Source of the DNA: JAAXVQ01 sp964604705
Lineage (GTDB): Bacteria > Oederibacteriota > JAAXVQ01
NCBI GenBank assembly: GCA_964604705.1
Contig: CAZSAP010000003.1
Coordinates: 1 to 64,000, forward strand
DNA: 64,000 nucleotides
Direction of reading: 5' to 3'
Shown here: positions 7,969-16,977 of the stretch, piece after piece
How positions within the stretch are numbered: position 1 is the stretch's first letter
Layout: each line of letters opens with the position of its first letter
Position numbers and translations under genes: made by a program
The notes under the pieces: model-generated
Database searches by the model: none
Seen by the model: only the letters and a program-made list of their open reading frames with translations
What the model was told of the DNA's origin: nothing

Positions 7969-9120
7969 ATGCCCTATATGCATATTGAGTTGGACATACA
8001 ACAACAGGCCAAAAAAAGCGGTCAACCGTGCGGCGATGTCGTGCTCTGGGAGCGCAACCAAGCGGCGACTCTGGTCATTCTCGCCGACGGCGTCGGTTCG
8101 GGCATCAAGGCCAATCTGGCCGCCACCTTTACAGCCCAACGATTGCTCACACTGCTGCGCGAGGACGTTCCCTTACGTGAGGCCTTCACCTCCGTGGTTG
8201 CGGATTCAGAACGAGCCAAAAAAAACCAAGGTCCCTATACAGCCCTCACACTTATCCGCATCCTCAACGACGGACACGCTACGGCTCTTACGTATGAGAT
8301 GCCGTTGCCCATCGTCGTCGACAACAACTACGCCTTTCCCATGGAGTCCAAAAAACGTCCCGGAAGCTCAGAACCATTTACGGAAGCGTTCTTTGATTTG
8401 AAGAAAAACGATGCACTAATCCTCATGAGCGATGGCATTACCCAGGCGGGACTGGGTGGACGCATGCCCGCGGGGTGGGGAGAAACCGGTGTGGTACGTT
8501 ACATCAACCGCTGTTTCCAAACCAAGATCTCGGTACTCGAATTGGCCACGCGTATTTTGGAACAAGCCTGGCGTCTGGATGGCTCGACCCAGCACGATGA
8601 CGCCAGTGTGGTTCGATTGTATGCCCGCACCGGGCAGGTGGTAACCGTTTTAAGTGGCCCCCCGGAAAATAAATCCCACGATGCAGCGGTGGTGCGCGAC
8701 TTTTTAGATGCGTATGGCATCAAGGTCGTATGTGGTACCAGTACCGCCGCTTTAACCGCTCGTGAGATGGGACGAAGTTTGAAAATGGGAAAGGCCTCGA
8801 TTGGTTACGTCGAGCCACCGCGCTACGAGCTTCCAGGAGTCGATATGGTCACCGAAGGGGCTGTAACGCTCAACCAAGTGTACAATCTTTTGGATGAGGA
8901 TGAAGTCGAGCTGCCCAACCCTACCAGCGGCGTGGCCTCTTTGTATTCCCTGCTGCGTTTTGCCGACCGGGTGAATTGGGTGGTGGGGCGTGCATCCAAT
9001 CCGGCTCATCACGACATTCGTTTCACGCAAATGGGGGTGCTTCCCCGCTTGACGATCATCCCGCTTTTGACTGAAAAACTTAAAGCCCAAGGAAAACTCG
9101 TGGTGGTGCGTTACGTATAA
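7969..9120 (+). CDS. SpoIIE/PP2C-type protein phosphatase next to sensory hydrogenase
   Basis: A 383-residue protein with an N-terminal PP2C/SpoIIE phosphatase domain (~1-215). Metal-binding motifs LADGVGSG and LMSDGITQAG are present, and QHDDASVVRL closes the domain. The remaining ~165 residues form a second region without a family I can name, containing CGTSTAALTAREMGR. It begins 12 nt after the sensory hydrogenase and is the last gene of the operon. In related organisms a phosphatase of this type is linked to PAS-containing hydrogenases and is thought to relay H2 or redox state by serine/threonine dephosphorylation. The substrate is not encoded nearby: I see no STAS or anti-sigma gene. Confidence 0.85.
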   Translation: MPYMHIELDIQQQAKKSGQPCGDVVLWERNQAATLVILADGVGSGIKANLAATFTAQRLLTLLREDVPLREAFTSVVADSERAKKNQGPYTALTLIRILNDGHATALTYEMPLPIVVDNNYAFPMESKKRPGSSEPFTEAFFDLKKNDALILMSDGITQAGLGGRMPAGWGETGVVRYINRCFQTKISVLELATRILEQAWRLDGSTQHDDASVVRLYARTGQVVTVLSGPPENKSHDAAVVRDFLDAYGIKVVCGTSTAALTAREMGRSLKMGKASIGYVEPPRYELPGVDMVTEGAVTLNQVYNLLDEDEVELPNPTSGVASLYSLLRFADRVNWVVGRASNPAHHDIRFTQMGVLPRLTIIPLLTEKLKAQGKLVVVRYV

Positions 9121-9124
9121 TTTC

Positions 9125-9154
9125 CCAGGCAGGAAGGTCTCCCCTCCTGCCTGG
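9125..9154. terminator. Hairpin between convergent genes
   Basis: CCAGGCAGGA (9125-9134) pairs perfectly with TCCTGCCTGG (9145-9154) across a 10-nt loop. It lies between the stop of the plus-strand phosphatase (9120) and the stop of the minus-strand RND gene (9161), as expected for a bidirectional terminator. Neither side has a strong T-tract, so the terminator call is moderate. Confidence 0.6.
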
Positions 9155-9160
9155 ACGAGT

Positions 9161-12100
9161 CTATTTGCGGCGCTCCGATTTGCTTGGCCGCGACGTTTTT
9201 TTCTTTGATGCTTCAAGCTGAACCGGTTTGGTCTCGCTTGTGCCGCTTCCTTTCACCGTTCCAACGGCTTGGGCCGCGACTTTCGTCCGGCGTGAACCAA
9301 ACATCATCAGCACCGCCGGTACCACCACCAAACTTAAAAGGGTTGAACTAATCACACCGCCAATAATGACCCAACCCATGCCCGTGCGTTGCTTGGACGC
9401 TTCGTTCAAACCAATGGCCACCGGCAGCGTACCGGCCACCAAGGCCATGGACGTCATGAGAATCGGGCGCAACCGAGTACGCCCGGCTTCAATCAAGGCC
9501 TCGGCGAGGTCCTTGCCTTTGTCCATCAGCTGATAGGTATAATCAATGAGCAAAATGGAATTTTTCGTTGCAATGCCCAAAAGCATGATCACCGCAATCA
9601 CGGAATAAATATTCAGCGACTCCTTGGCCAGCCATAAGGCAATAAACGCCCCGGATACGGCAAGCGGCAATGGCAACAACAGCGCCAGGGGCGTGATAAA
9701 CGATTCATACAAACTGGCCAACACCAAGTAAATAAAGAGGATCGAGAGAAAGGCCGCCAAGCCCATGTTGGTGGCCATTTCGTCAAACTGCTCACCTTGC
9801 CCTTCAAACTGAAAATCCACGCCCGGAGGCAATAGCTTTTTCTCCGCGATTTCTTTTTTCAGCCACTCCATCACATCGCCCACACCGTAACCTTTTTCCA
9901 GGTCCGATGAAAGCCATACCATGCGCTGACTGTTTTGCCGATAGACCGTGTTCAGCCCTTCTGCATTCTCCATGGTCGCTACCGACGAGAGCGCGACCAA
10001 ACGCTGGCTTAGATTGGGAATCAAAATATCCGGAAACGCTCGACGCATTTCACGATCCGCATCCTGCAACCGCACGCGGACATTCCATTCATCACCAGCC
10101 TCGCGAAATTTAACGGGTGTGATGCCTTCGACTTGGGCCCGCAATTCCGCGCCCGCCAAACGTGTAGATACACCAAGCCGTTTGGTCTCTTCCTCTCGAT
10201 ATCTTAGGCGCAATTCAGGTTTGCCGGAACGATACGAGGAGTCCGCCTCCAAAAAGCCAGGATGTCGTTTCATGGCCGCCAGCACATTGGCTGCGCCTTC
10301 TTCTAAAGCTTTGACATCGGTTGAAAAGACTTTAACCACAAACGGTCGCTCACCACCAAACAAGATATCGTAATCGGTAACTTGAATGCGATAGTCCTTA
10401 TACGGTTCGAGGTCCTTTCGGATCTCATCCTTAACCTCCGCACAGGATTTTTTTCGCTCCTTGGCCGGTTTCAACTGAACGAAAATCTTGGCCCGAGTCA
10501 ATTCACTGCCCACTCCGGCCACCATGGCGGCCACCGCCACCTCAGGATGACGCCGAATGTCTTGCTCCACCCGCAATGCAATCTTTTCCGTGGCATCCAG
10601 TGAGCTTCCCGGCGGCAATTCCAAACGCACTTCAAGCTCCCCATTTTCGTTGGGCGGCAAAAAGGTTTTGGGAATAAAGGGCAGCGTATAATAGCTCCCC
10701 ACGACAAACCCAACACTGGCCACCAACACCCAGATACGATGACGTATGGTCCATGCCGCCAACCCACCGTAGAGGTGTTCCAACCAGTTTTGGAAGCGAT
10801 CAAAGCCCGATACCAACGGATGCATGAGCCAGGTCCATGCGCGTGCGATAAACCCACGACTTTCTTGCTTTTTGGCAAACCTAGCGGAAAGCATCGGACC
10901 TACGGTCAACGCATCAAATAAGCTGATCGCCATCACAAAGCAAACACTCAAGCCAAATTCACGCAAGAACTTACCCGTGATGCCTCCGACAAATGCAATG
11001 GGGCCAAAAACCGCAATCACAGCCAGCGTCGTGGCAATGACCGCGAGCATTACTTCTTGAGTGCCTTCCACCGCCGCCCGGTGCGGGTCTTTGCCTAACT
11101 CCAGGTGTCGAAAAATATTTTCACGCACCACAATGGCGTCGTCGATGAGCAAACCCACGGCCAGACTCAAGGCCAGCAACGTCAAGGTGTTCACCGAAAA
11201 TCCTGCCGCGGCAATAAGAACAAACGCACCAATAAGCGAATTGGGCAAGGCGATTCCGGTAATCAGCGTTGAGCGCACGCTTCCCAAAAAAAAGAACACA
11301 ACCAATACGGTCAACACAATTCCAATGCCGATCGATTCGCCCACGTCCAAAATATTGGCGCGTATGCTCTTGGCTCCGTCGCGCACCACCACCAACGTGA
11401 GTTCGGGATACTTTTGCTTCAACTCGGCGCGCAGAACCTTGATTTTTTTCTGCACGCGGTCCGCTACTTCCACGGTGTTGGCCCCGCTCTGCCGGTAAAT
11501 ATCCATAACCACGGCCGCATGCCCGTTTACATAGGACCGACTGATGTCATCTTCGTGCGTATCCACCACTCGCCCTAAATCCCCGATACGCGTGGGGTAA
11601 TCGTTCCCAAAATATTTAACCACCACATCCTTGATTTTTTGCAAGCTGTCGAACTCCCCCAACGAGCGATAGATCATTTCCTTCCCCGGCATGGCCGGAT
11701 GCGGACGTTTGCCGAGCGGAATATTGCTTCCGCCCATCTCCAGGGCCTGCCCCACTTGACTGACCGACACCTCGTATTCGGTCAGTTTCTTGCGGTCCAG
11801 CTGAACTTGAATCTCACGTTTCGAGCCACCGTAAATTTTGACCTGGCTCACTTTGGAGATCTGTTCAAATCGCGGACGCAAGGTGCGGTCGGCCAATTCA
11901 AAAAGCGCGTATCGGCTTTGCGGACCTTCCAAGGCCAGTGTCACCACGGGCTGATCCGAGAGATCAAACCGCTGGATGAGGGGGTCCTCCACCTCCTTGG
12001 GCATGCGCGATTTGGCCAGGGCGACTTTGGCCCGCACCTGTTGTTCGGCATAATCCGGATCGGTTTCCAAGGCAAATTCCACCCACGAGAATGTCGCACT

Positions 12101-12358
12101 CTCGTAGTTGTAGCACATTACATTTTTGGCTCCGCCAATGGTCCGCAATTCTTCTTCCAAGGGCTTGGAAATCAAATTGGCCATTTCTTCCGGGCCTGCC
12201 CCAGGATAAACCACCTCAATGGAAATGTAGGGCATTTTCACTTCGGGAAACTGATCCACGGGCATGCGCCATAGTGAGAGCAAGCCCACGGCCAACATCA
12301 TTAAGACCAAACACACGATCAATACCGGACGGCGTATGGACAGTTCGGCGATATTCAT
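9161..12358 (-). CDS. RND efflux transporter, AcrB/HAE1 type
   Basis: A 1065-residue inner-membrane proton antiporter, close to the usual AcrB length. It begins MNIAELSIRRPVLIVCLVLM with the first transmembrane helix, followed by the RND periplasmic motif DQFPEVKMPYISI. The helix-4 aspartate pair needed for proton translocation is present (GLLIDDAIVVREN). A second half repeats the fold. The C-terminus is basic and Lys/Arg-rich. The ATG overlaps the stop of the TolC-like gene by 4 nt, so the two are one operon. No HlyD/AcrA-type adaptor gene is adjacent. The substrate is unknown. The divergent TetR gene suggests drug or metabolite induction. Confidence 0.93.
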   Translation of the reverse strand: MNIAELSIRRPVLIVCLVLMMLAVGLLSLWRMPVDQFPEVKMPYISIEVVYPGAGPEEMANLISKPLEEELRTIGGAKNVMCYNYESATFSWVEFALETDPDYAEQQVRAKVALAKSRMPKEVEDPLIQRFDLSDQPVVTLALEGPQSRYALFELADRTLRPRFEQISKVSQVKIYGGSKREIQVQLDRKKLTEYEVSVSQVGQALEMGGSNIPLGKRPHPAMPGKEMIYRSLGEFDSLQKIKDVVVKYFGNDYPTRIGDLGRVVDTHEDDISRSYVNGHAAVVMDIYRQSGANTVEVADRVQKKIKVLRAELKQKYPELTLVVVRDGAKSIRANILDVGESIGIGIVLTVLVVFFFLGSVRSTLITGIALPNSLIGAFVLIAAAGFSVNTLTLLALSLAVGLLIDDAIVVRENIFRHLELGKDPHRAAVEGTQEVMLAVIATTLAVIAVFGPIAFVGGITGKFLREFGLSVCFVMAISLFDALTVGPMLSARFAKKQESRGFIARAWTWLMHPLVSGFDRFQNWLEHLYGGLAAWTIRHRIWVLVASVGFVVGSYYTLPFIPKTFLPPNENGELEVRLELPPGSSLDATEKIALRVEQDIRRHPEVAVAAMVAGVGSELTRAKIFVQLKPAKERKKSCAEVKDEIRKDLEPYKDYRIQVTDYDILFGGERPFVVKVFSTDVKALEEGAANVLAAMKRHPGFLEADSSYRSGKPELRLRYREEETKRLGVSTRLAGAELRAQVEGITPVKFREAGDEWNVRVRLQDADREMRRAFPDILIPNLSQRLVALSSVATMENAEGLNTVYRQNSQRMVWLSSDLEKGYGVGDVMEWLKKEIAEKKLLPPGVDFQFEGQGEQFDEMATNMGLAAFLSILFIYLVLASLYESFITPLALLLPLPLAVSGAFIALWLAKESLNIYSVIAVIMLLGIATKNSILLIDYTYQLMDKGKDLAEALIEAGRTRLRPILMTSMALVAGTLPVAIGLNEASKQRTGMGWVIIGGVISSTLLSLVVVPAVLMMFGSRRTKVAAQAVGTVKGSGTSETKPVQLEASKKKTSRPSKSERRK

Positions 12359-13788
12359 GGCTTAAACTCCTGATATAGTTTTACGCGCAACAACAATTCC
12401 CGAATGGCATCTTCCACCTGCACGCGAGCCAGTTGGCTTTGCCCCCATTCTTGTTCAAACTGCAAAACCTGAAACGTAAGGCTGTTTCCCCGGCGCAAGC
12501 GCTGCCGCTCGTAATCGGCTTTTTCCTTTTGCAACGTTTCCAACGCGAGCGCAATGTTCCACCGACTCTGGTAATCCTGCAACCGACGGCGGAGCGAGCG
12601 CCATTCGCTCTCGGCTTCCAATCTTCGCTGCGCAAGCATGTATTCCGCCGCTTTGACTTCTTGCGCATACCCAGTTTCAAGCTCGCTACGGGTAAACCAG
12701 TCGAGAGGTACTCGAACATTAAGCCCGATCATGTACCCGCGGTCTTCCCAGTGTTGCGCTTCGGAAAACGCAGGTGACCAATCCTTATCCAACCCGTTCA
12801 CATAGAGGGCCGCGCGGGCCTGAACCTCGGGGCGAAGCGTATCTTGCTGCCGCTCGGCCTGGGCTTGGGCCGCACGGAGTAGGTACTCCTGAGCGCGTAC
12901 ATCCAAGCGCGTGGCCGGCGGAGCCTCCGCTAAATTCGGAAACACGCTCGCATCAATGGTCACCAGCGTCAAGTCCTCGGGTACATCCTCGTTGGTTTGT
13001 CCCCGCAATTGATTAAACACCTGAGCCGCCATGCGAGCCTGATCCTGAGCTCCGGAAAGCTCCAATTTCCGCGCTTCCACTTGCGATTGGGCCTGCATAA
13101 GATCCGAACGATCCTGAAGTTTCATGGCCACACGCTCGCGCACCCAGGCCGTTAGGCGTTCGGCCCGTGCCAACAATTCCTCCTGAATCCGGACCACGTC
13201 CTTGGCCAATACCAAGCGACCGTAAAGAATCTCGGCCTCGATTTCAATTTGACGTATCTGATACCGTCGTTCCCATAAATCTCCCTGATGTTTGGCTTCA
13301 AGGGCTTGTGACATCGAACGTACATTTTTCCCCCATGCGTTCTGCCACAAATCCTGAACCACTTCCAAACCTGTACGACACGTATAATACTGATCCAGCC
13401 CCACATAGTTAAGATCCGCGCCTTCAAGCCCAGTAAACACTGTTTGATGAAACACACGGTACCGCGTTCCCACAAGTGTTTGTTCTTCCACACCCAAGGT
13501 AAGCTGATTTTGCCAACGGGCCTCCCCGTACATAAGGGGCTGCAAACTTTCGCTATGATCGTACGCCTTCTGCCCTTCGGCAAACGCATACGGTGTGGTC
13601 AACAGCTTGGATTCACCCAACAGACGCTCCGCGCTTTGCGCCGCCGCCTGGGCCGCTTGCAGGCCCGGATGGTGTTCACGTACTTGCGCGAGATACTCTG
13701 TGGCACTCAGTGTTTGGGCCCAAACACCGGAGGCGCCCATAACCACGATTCCCACACCAAGCCCCAGCAAACTCATTTTCCGCAACAT
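12355..13788 (-). CDS. TolC-family outer membrane efflux protein
   Basis: 477 residues with a signal peptide (hydrophobic core GLGVGIVVMGASGVWA, cleavage after about residue 24). The rest is a long alpha-helical sequence rich in Ala, Gln, Glu and Leu with a two-fold repeat, as in outer-membrane efflux proteins. It is the first gene of the operon with the RND pump and starts about 70 nt downstream of a promoter inside the TetR palindrome. It would form the outer-membrane exit duct of the pump. Assignment rests on architecture and context more than on single motifs. Confidence 0.85.
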   Translation of the reverse strand: MLRKMSLLGLGVGIVVMGASGVWAQTLSATEYLAQVREHHPGLQAAQAAAQSAERLLGESKLLTTPYAFAEGQKAYDHSESLQPLMYGEARWQNQLTLGVEEQTLVGTRYRVFHQTVFTGLEGADLNYVGLDQYYTCRTGLEVVQDLWQNAWGKNVRSMSQALEAKHQGDLWERRYQIRQIEIEAEILYGRLVLAKDVVRIQEELLARAERLTAWVRERVAMKLQDRSDLMQAQSQVEARKLELSGAQDQARMAAQVFNQLRGQTNEDVPEDLTLVTIDASVFPNLAEAPPATRLDVRAQEYLLRAAQAQAERQQDTLRPEVQARAALYVNGLDKDWSPAFSEAQHWEDRGYMIGLNVRVPLDWFTRSELETGYAQEVKAAEYMLAQRRLEAESEWRSLRRRLQDYQSRWNIALALETLQKEKADYERQRLRRGNSLTFQVLQFEQEWGQSQLARVQVEDAIRELLLRVKLYQEFKP

Positions 13789-13864
13789 AAGGCATCACTC
13801 CATTTCTTTTCAAGCACCGGAACGTAAGTGGCGCTGCAGCCCCACCGACCGGCTTGATGACCTA

Positions 13865-13916
13865 ACCGTAGCACACGATGTAATCACTGTCAACATTAAT
13901 GTTATCAGCGATTACA
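13865..13916. promoter_or_regulatory. Nested palindrome and tolC-RND promoter
   Basis: TGTAATCACTG (13879-13889) and CAGCGATTACA (13906-13916) form an 11-bp inverted repeat with one mismatch. Exactly centred inside it is the perfect 12-bp palindrome AACATTAATGTT (13892-13903). On the minus strand a consensus -35 TTGACA (13893-13888), a 17-nt spacer and TACGGT (13870-13865) point toward the TolC-like gene, so the operator covers the -35 box. The TetR gene is read the other way, 124 bp away. TetR-family autoregulation plus pump repression is the natural inference. Confidence 0.75.
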
Positions 13917-14039
13917 TTTGGCTGGTTTTTTCATCTCATGTATGCCATACTTATGTCCGTATCAGGGTTAGTTTCGACGAAAGGACGCACTCGGTTAACC
14001 ATGGTTCGTCTTTTTATTGAAGCTTTTTAAGGAGCAGGC

Positions 14040-14660
14040 ATGCGAGCATCCAGCAAGACGGCCAAGCGCTATCACCATGGTGATTTGCGCCAAAGCCTGA
14101 TTCAATCGGCGCTTAAAATTTTAGCTAAAAACGGGGTGGAAGGATTAAGTATTCGCGCCGCGGCCAAACTTTCCGGAGTCAGCGCTGCAGCACCCTACCG
14201 GCATTTTCCGACCAAAGAAGCCTTGCTCACCGCCGTCCTGGTCCAAGGTTTTGAATCCCTCAATCGCCATCTCTCTGAGGCGGTGGCAGCACATCCCGGA
14301 AACCTCACCGAGCAATTATTGGCCTGTGCGGTGGCCTACATCCGTTACGCTTTGGAAAATCCCGAACATGCCAAGCTTATGCATTTGGCCCACACGGAAA
14401 ACTCACCCGAATTAAAAAAAATCCACGATGCCACCGAGTGCCAATTTTTCAACCTCATTGAGGCGGCTCAAAAAGAGGGATTGATTGTGGAATCGGACAC
14501 CAACGATGTGGCCACGGCGGCGTTTGCCTTTATTCACGGACTTTCCACCATGCTGATTGACCAAAACATATGTCTGACCATTCCGGATGATCTCGAAACC
14601 TGGATCCGACGTCTGGCCCAATTGGTTTGGAACGGGTTTGCCAAACGTCCTCTGGTGTGA
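14040..14660 (+). CDS. TetR/AcrR-family transcriptional regulator
   Basis: 206 residues. The N-terminal TetR helix-turn-helix is clear: HHGDLRQSLIQSALKIL, then LSIRAAAKLSGVS and APYRHFPTKEALL. The C-terminal ligand-binding part resembles the WHG-type TetR C-terminal domain (AYIRYALENPEHAKLMH). AAGGAG precedes the ATG. It diverges from the TolC/RND operon across a nested palindrome that it probably binds. The inducer is unknown. Confidence 0.93.
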   Translation: MRASSKTAKRYHHGDLRQSLIQSALKILAKNGVEGLSIRAAAKLSGVSAAAPYRHFPTKEALLTAVLVQGFESLNRHLSEAVAAHPGNLTEQLLACAVAYIRYALENPEHAKLMHLAHTENSPELKKIHDATECQFFNLIEAAQKEGLIVESDTNDVATAAFAFIHGLSTMLIDQNICLTIPDDLETWIRRLAQLVWNGFAKRPLV

Positions 14661-14681
14661 CCGTACTTCCGATTGGGATGG

Positions 14682-15779
14682 CTATTGCCCCAACATGCAC
14701 CCTTTAAAGGGAAACCGCAGCACAAAGTTCGTTCCCTTCCCTGGTTCGCTTACGACCTTGATCTGCCCTGCAAACAGATCCATGATTTTTTTCACAATGT
14801 ACAATCCCAACCCATGTGATTTCTCACCTCCGGTGGTCTGATTGGAGGTCTTGCCAAACACTTTAAATAATTTCTCCTGATCCTCTGCCGAAATACCCAA
14901 CCCTTGATCGCGAATGGACACTTCGACCGCCTCGGTATCGGTACGTAAGGTCAACATGATCATGGTTTCGCGCGGAGAATAGTGGATGGCATTGCTGATG
15001 AGGTTGTTAAAGATCTCTTCCAGACGAAACGCATCGGACACGATCTGCACATTCGGTGTTTCGACCAGCAAATGAACCTCAATGTGCTTTTCTTTAGCCG
15101 GTCCGGAGAAATTTGCGATCGATTCCCGTAACACCGATTCAAGCATGACCTCTTCAAGCTTTAGATTCACCGTGCCGTGCTCAATGGCCTGGGCATCCAA
15201 CAGATCGTTCACCAAGGCGGAGGCCAACTTGGCTTTGCGGAGAATGGGCTCAACAAATTCTCTAACAGTAGGATCGGAATGATTCTGCAAAAGAATGCCG
15301 TAGGTTTGAATGACGGTAAGCGGGTTGCGTATATCGTGGGCTAAAATACCCATCAGGCGATCTTTTTCAAGCGAGACATCTTCCATGCGCTTCCAATAGC
15401 TGACATCCCGAAAAACTTCGATGGCAAATGCGATCTTGCCGGAAGTGTCGCGCACAGGACGTACATGCGTTTCAACGGGAACCAGCGAGCCATCGGCATG
15501 ATGCAGGTAGACCACATCCTTGACCGGGACACCTTCGTCCATGGCCCGCTGGGCCGGACAGTTCTGATGACAGAGCCGACAACCGGCCGCATCTTCATGT
15601 TGCAGTGGACCTTCGTGGCAGAAAATCCCTTCCATGCGGGAGCGCGTGTATCCGGAAATGAGTTCAGCGCCGCGGTTCCAAAAAACAATTTTTCGCTCGC
15701 GATTAACAATATAGACGCCATCAAAAAGTTCATTTAAGAGTTCGAGTGCATTGTCCGGCATAAATTCTTTCAGCACCAT
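14682..15779 (-). CDS. PAS-domain sensor histidine kinase
   Basis: About 365 residues with no membrane segment, so a cytoplasmic sensor. It has a PAS domain (~15-125), a HisKA domain with phospho-acceptor H148 (AHDIRNPLT), and a HATPase domain with NLISNAIHYS, DQGLGIS and HGLGLYIVKKIMD. The PAS carries a cysteine/histidine cluster (FCHEGPLQHEDAAGCRLCHQ, then NCP) that could bind metal or sense redox. I chose the ATG at 15779 because TTGGAG lies just upstream; an in-frame ATG 39 nt earlier lacks a site. No response regulator is adjacent. It converges on the TetR gene with a 21-nt gap. Confidence 0.88.
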   Translation of the reverse strand: MVLKEFMPDNALELLNELFDGVYIVNRERKIVFWNRGAELISGYTRSRMEGIFCHEGPLQHEDAAGCRLCHQNCPAQRAMDEGVPVKDVVYLHHADGSLVPVETHVRPVRDTSGKIAFAIEVFRDVSYWKRMEDVSLEKDRLMGILAHDIRNPLTVIQTYGILLQNHSDPTVREFVEPILRKAKLASALVNDLLDAQAIEHGTVNLKLEEVMLESVLRESIANFSGPAKEKHIEVHLLVETPNVQIVSDAFRLEEIFNNLISNAIHYSPRETMIMLTLRTDTEAVEVSIRDQGLGISAEDQEKLFKVFGKTSNQTTGGEKSHGLGLYIVKKIMDLFAGQIKVVSEPGKGTNFVLRFPFKGCMLGQ

Positions 15780-15849
15780 AGAACACTCCAACCGAACCAA
15801 CATTTCGACAACAACCACTCACGTCTGCACGAACATTTGAAACCGCGGC

Positions 15850-16908
15850 TTATTTTCCCACCACACCCCGGTAAATATCCTGCATAAGCGCCTGAATGTC
15901 GTAACGGTACGTCCATCCGGGGTAATGCGCCTGGAATTTACGCACATCACTGATCCACCATATATGATCGCCAATTCGGTTGGTTTCTTGATAGGTCCAG
16001 TTCAGCTTTTTTCCTGCAAGACGTTCGCACATCTGAATGGCTTCCAACATGGAACAGTTGGAATGCCGACCGCCCCCGGCGTTGTACACTTCGCCGGAAC
16101 GGGGATTTTGAAAAAAGTTCCAGAACATATTCACCAAATCAAAGCTGTGAATGTTATCCCGCACCTGTTTGCCTTTGTAGCCAAACACGGTATACGGGGT
16201 CCCGGTCACAGCACACTTCATGAGGTAGGATAAGAATCCATGCAACTGGGTCCCGGAATGACCGGGACCGGTCAAGCAACCGCCGCGGAAACAGGCCGTC
16301 TTCATACCAAAATAGCGGCCATACTCCTGAACCAAGATATCGGCCGCGACCTTGGAGGCGCCAAAAAGGCTGTGCTTGCTCTGGTCAATGCTGAAATGCT
16401 CATCGATCCCGTGTTGGGCATACGGGTGGGAGGTATCCAATTCCCAGCGTAGCTCCTGCTCCACCAAAGGCAGGGCATTGGGCGCATCGCCGTACACTTT
16501 GTTGGTCGAGGTAAAAATAAAAACGGCCTCGGGACAAAAACGCCGTGTCATCTCAAGCATCATCAGCGTACCGTTGGCATTCACAGTAAAATCCGTCAAG
16601 GGCTCCTTGGCCGCCCAATCGTGCGAAGGCTGCGCGGCTGTATGTACGACCAATGCAATGTCCTTCTGGTACTCCCCGAAGAGGCGCTCCATGGCCACTT
16701 GGTCGCGAATATCGGCATCCACATGCCGGTAGTGTTTCAGTTCCTCCTGAAGGCGCGTCTGACTCCAGCGTGTGGAAGCTTCGTCCCCAAAAAAATATTT
16801 GCGCATATCGTTGTCCACACCCACGATGGAAAAACCCTGGGTATGAAAAAAACGCGCGGTCTCGGCACCGATCAAGCCTCCGGCCCCTGTGATTAATACA
16901 GTCGACAT
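15850..16908 (-). CDS. NAD-dependent epimerase, CDP-paratose 2-epimerase-like
   Basis: About 352 residues of the extended SDR family with the NAD motif TGAGGLIGAE and the segment NDMRKYFFGDEASTRW, which I associate with CDP-paratose/CDP-tyvelose 2-epimerase-like proteins. The usual YxxxK reads FGASK, with Phe in place of Tyr. I recall this as common in the group, not as decay. ATG 16908 follows GGAAGG. The enzyme would act on a CDP-linked 3,6-dideoxyhexose, which fits the rfbF/G/H genes 29-38 kb away, but the substrate is inferred. It precedes an O-antigen ligase/polymerase gene on the same strand. Confidence 0.78.
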   Translation of the reverse strand: MSTVLITGAGGLIGAETARFFHTQGFSIVGVDNDMRKYFFGDEASTRWSQTRLQEELKHYRHVDADIRDQVAMERLFGEYQKDIALVVHTAAQPSHDWAAKEPLTDFTVNANGTLMMLEMTRRFCPEAVFIFTSTNKVYGDAPNALPLVEQELRWELDTSHPYAQHGIDEHFSIDQSKHSLFGASKVAADILVQEYGRYFGMKTACFRGGCLTGPGHSGTQLHGFLSYLMKCAVTGTPYTVFGYKGKQVRDNIHSFDLVNMFWNFFQNPRSGEVYNAGGGRHSNCSMLEAIQMCERLAGKKLNWTYQETNRIGDHIWWISDVRKFQAHYPGWTYRYDIQALMQDIYRGVVGK

Positions 16909-16977
16909 AACGTTTCCTTCCTCCTCAACATTCTGCACCCTCGTTCTTTTCAAATGTGCGATCGGAAAGCTGCGAAG

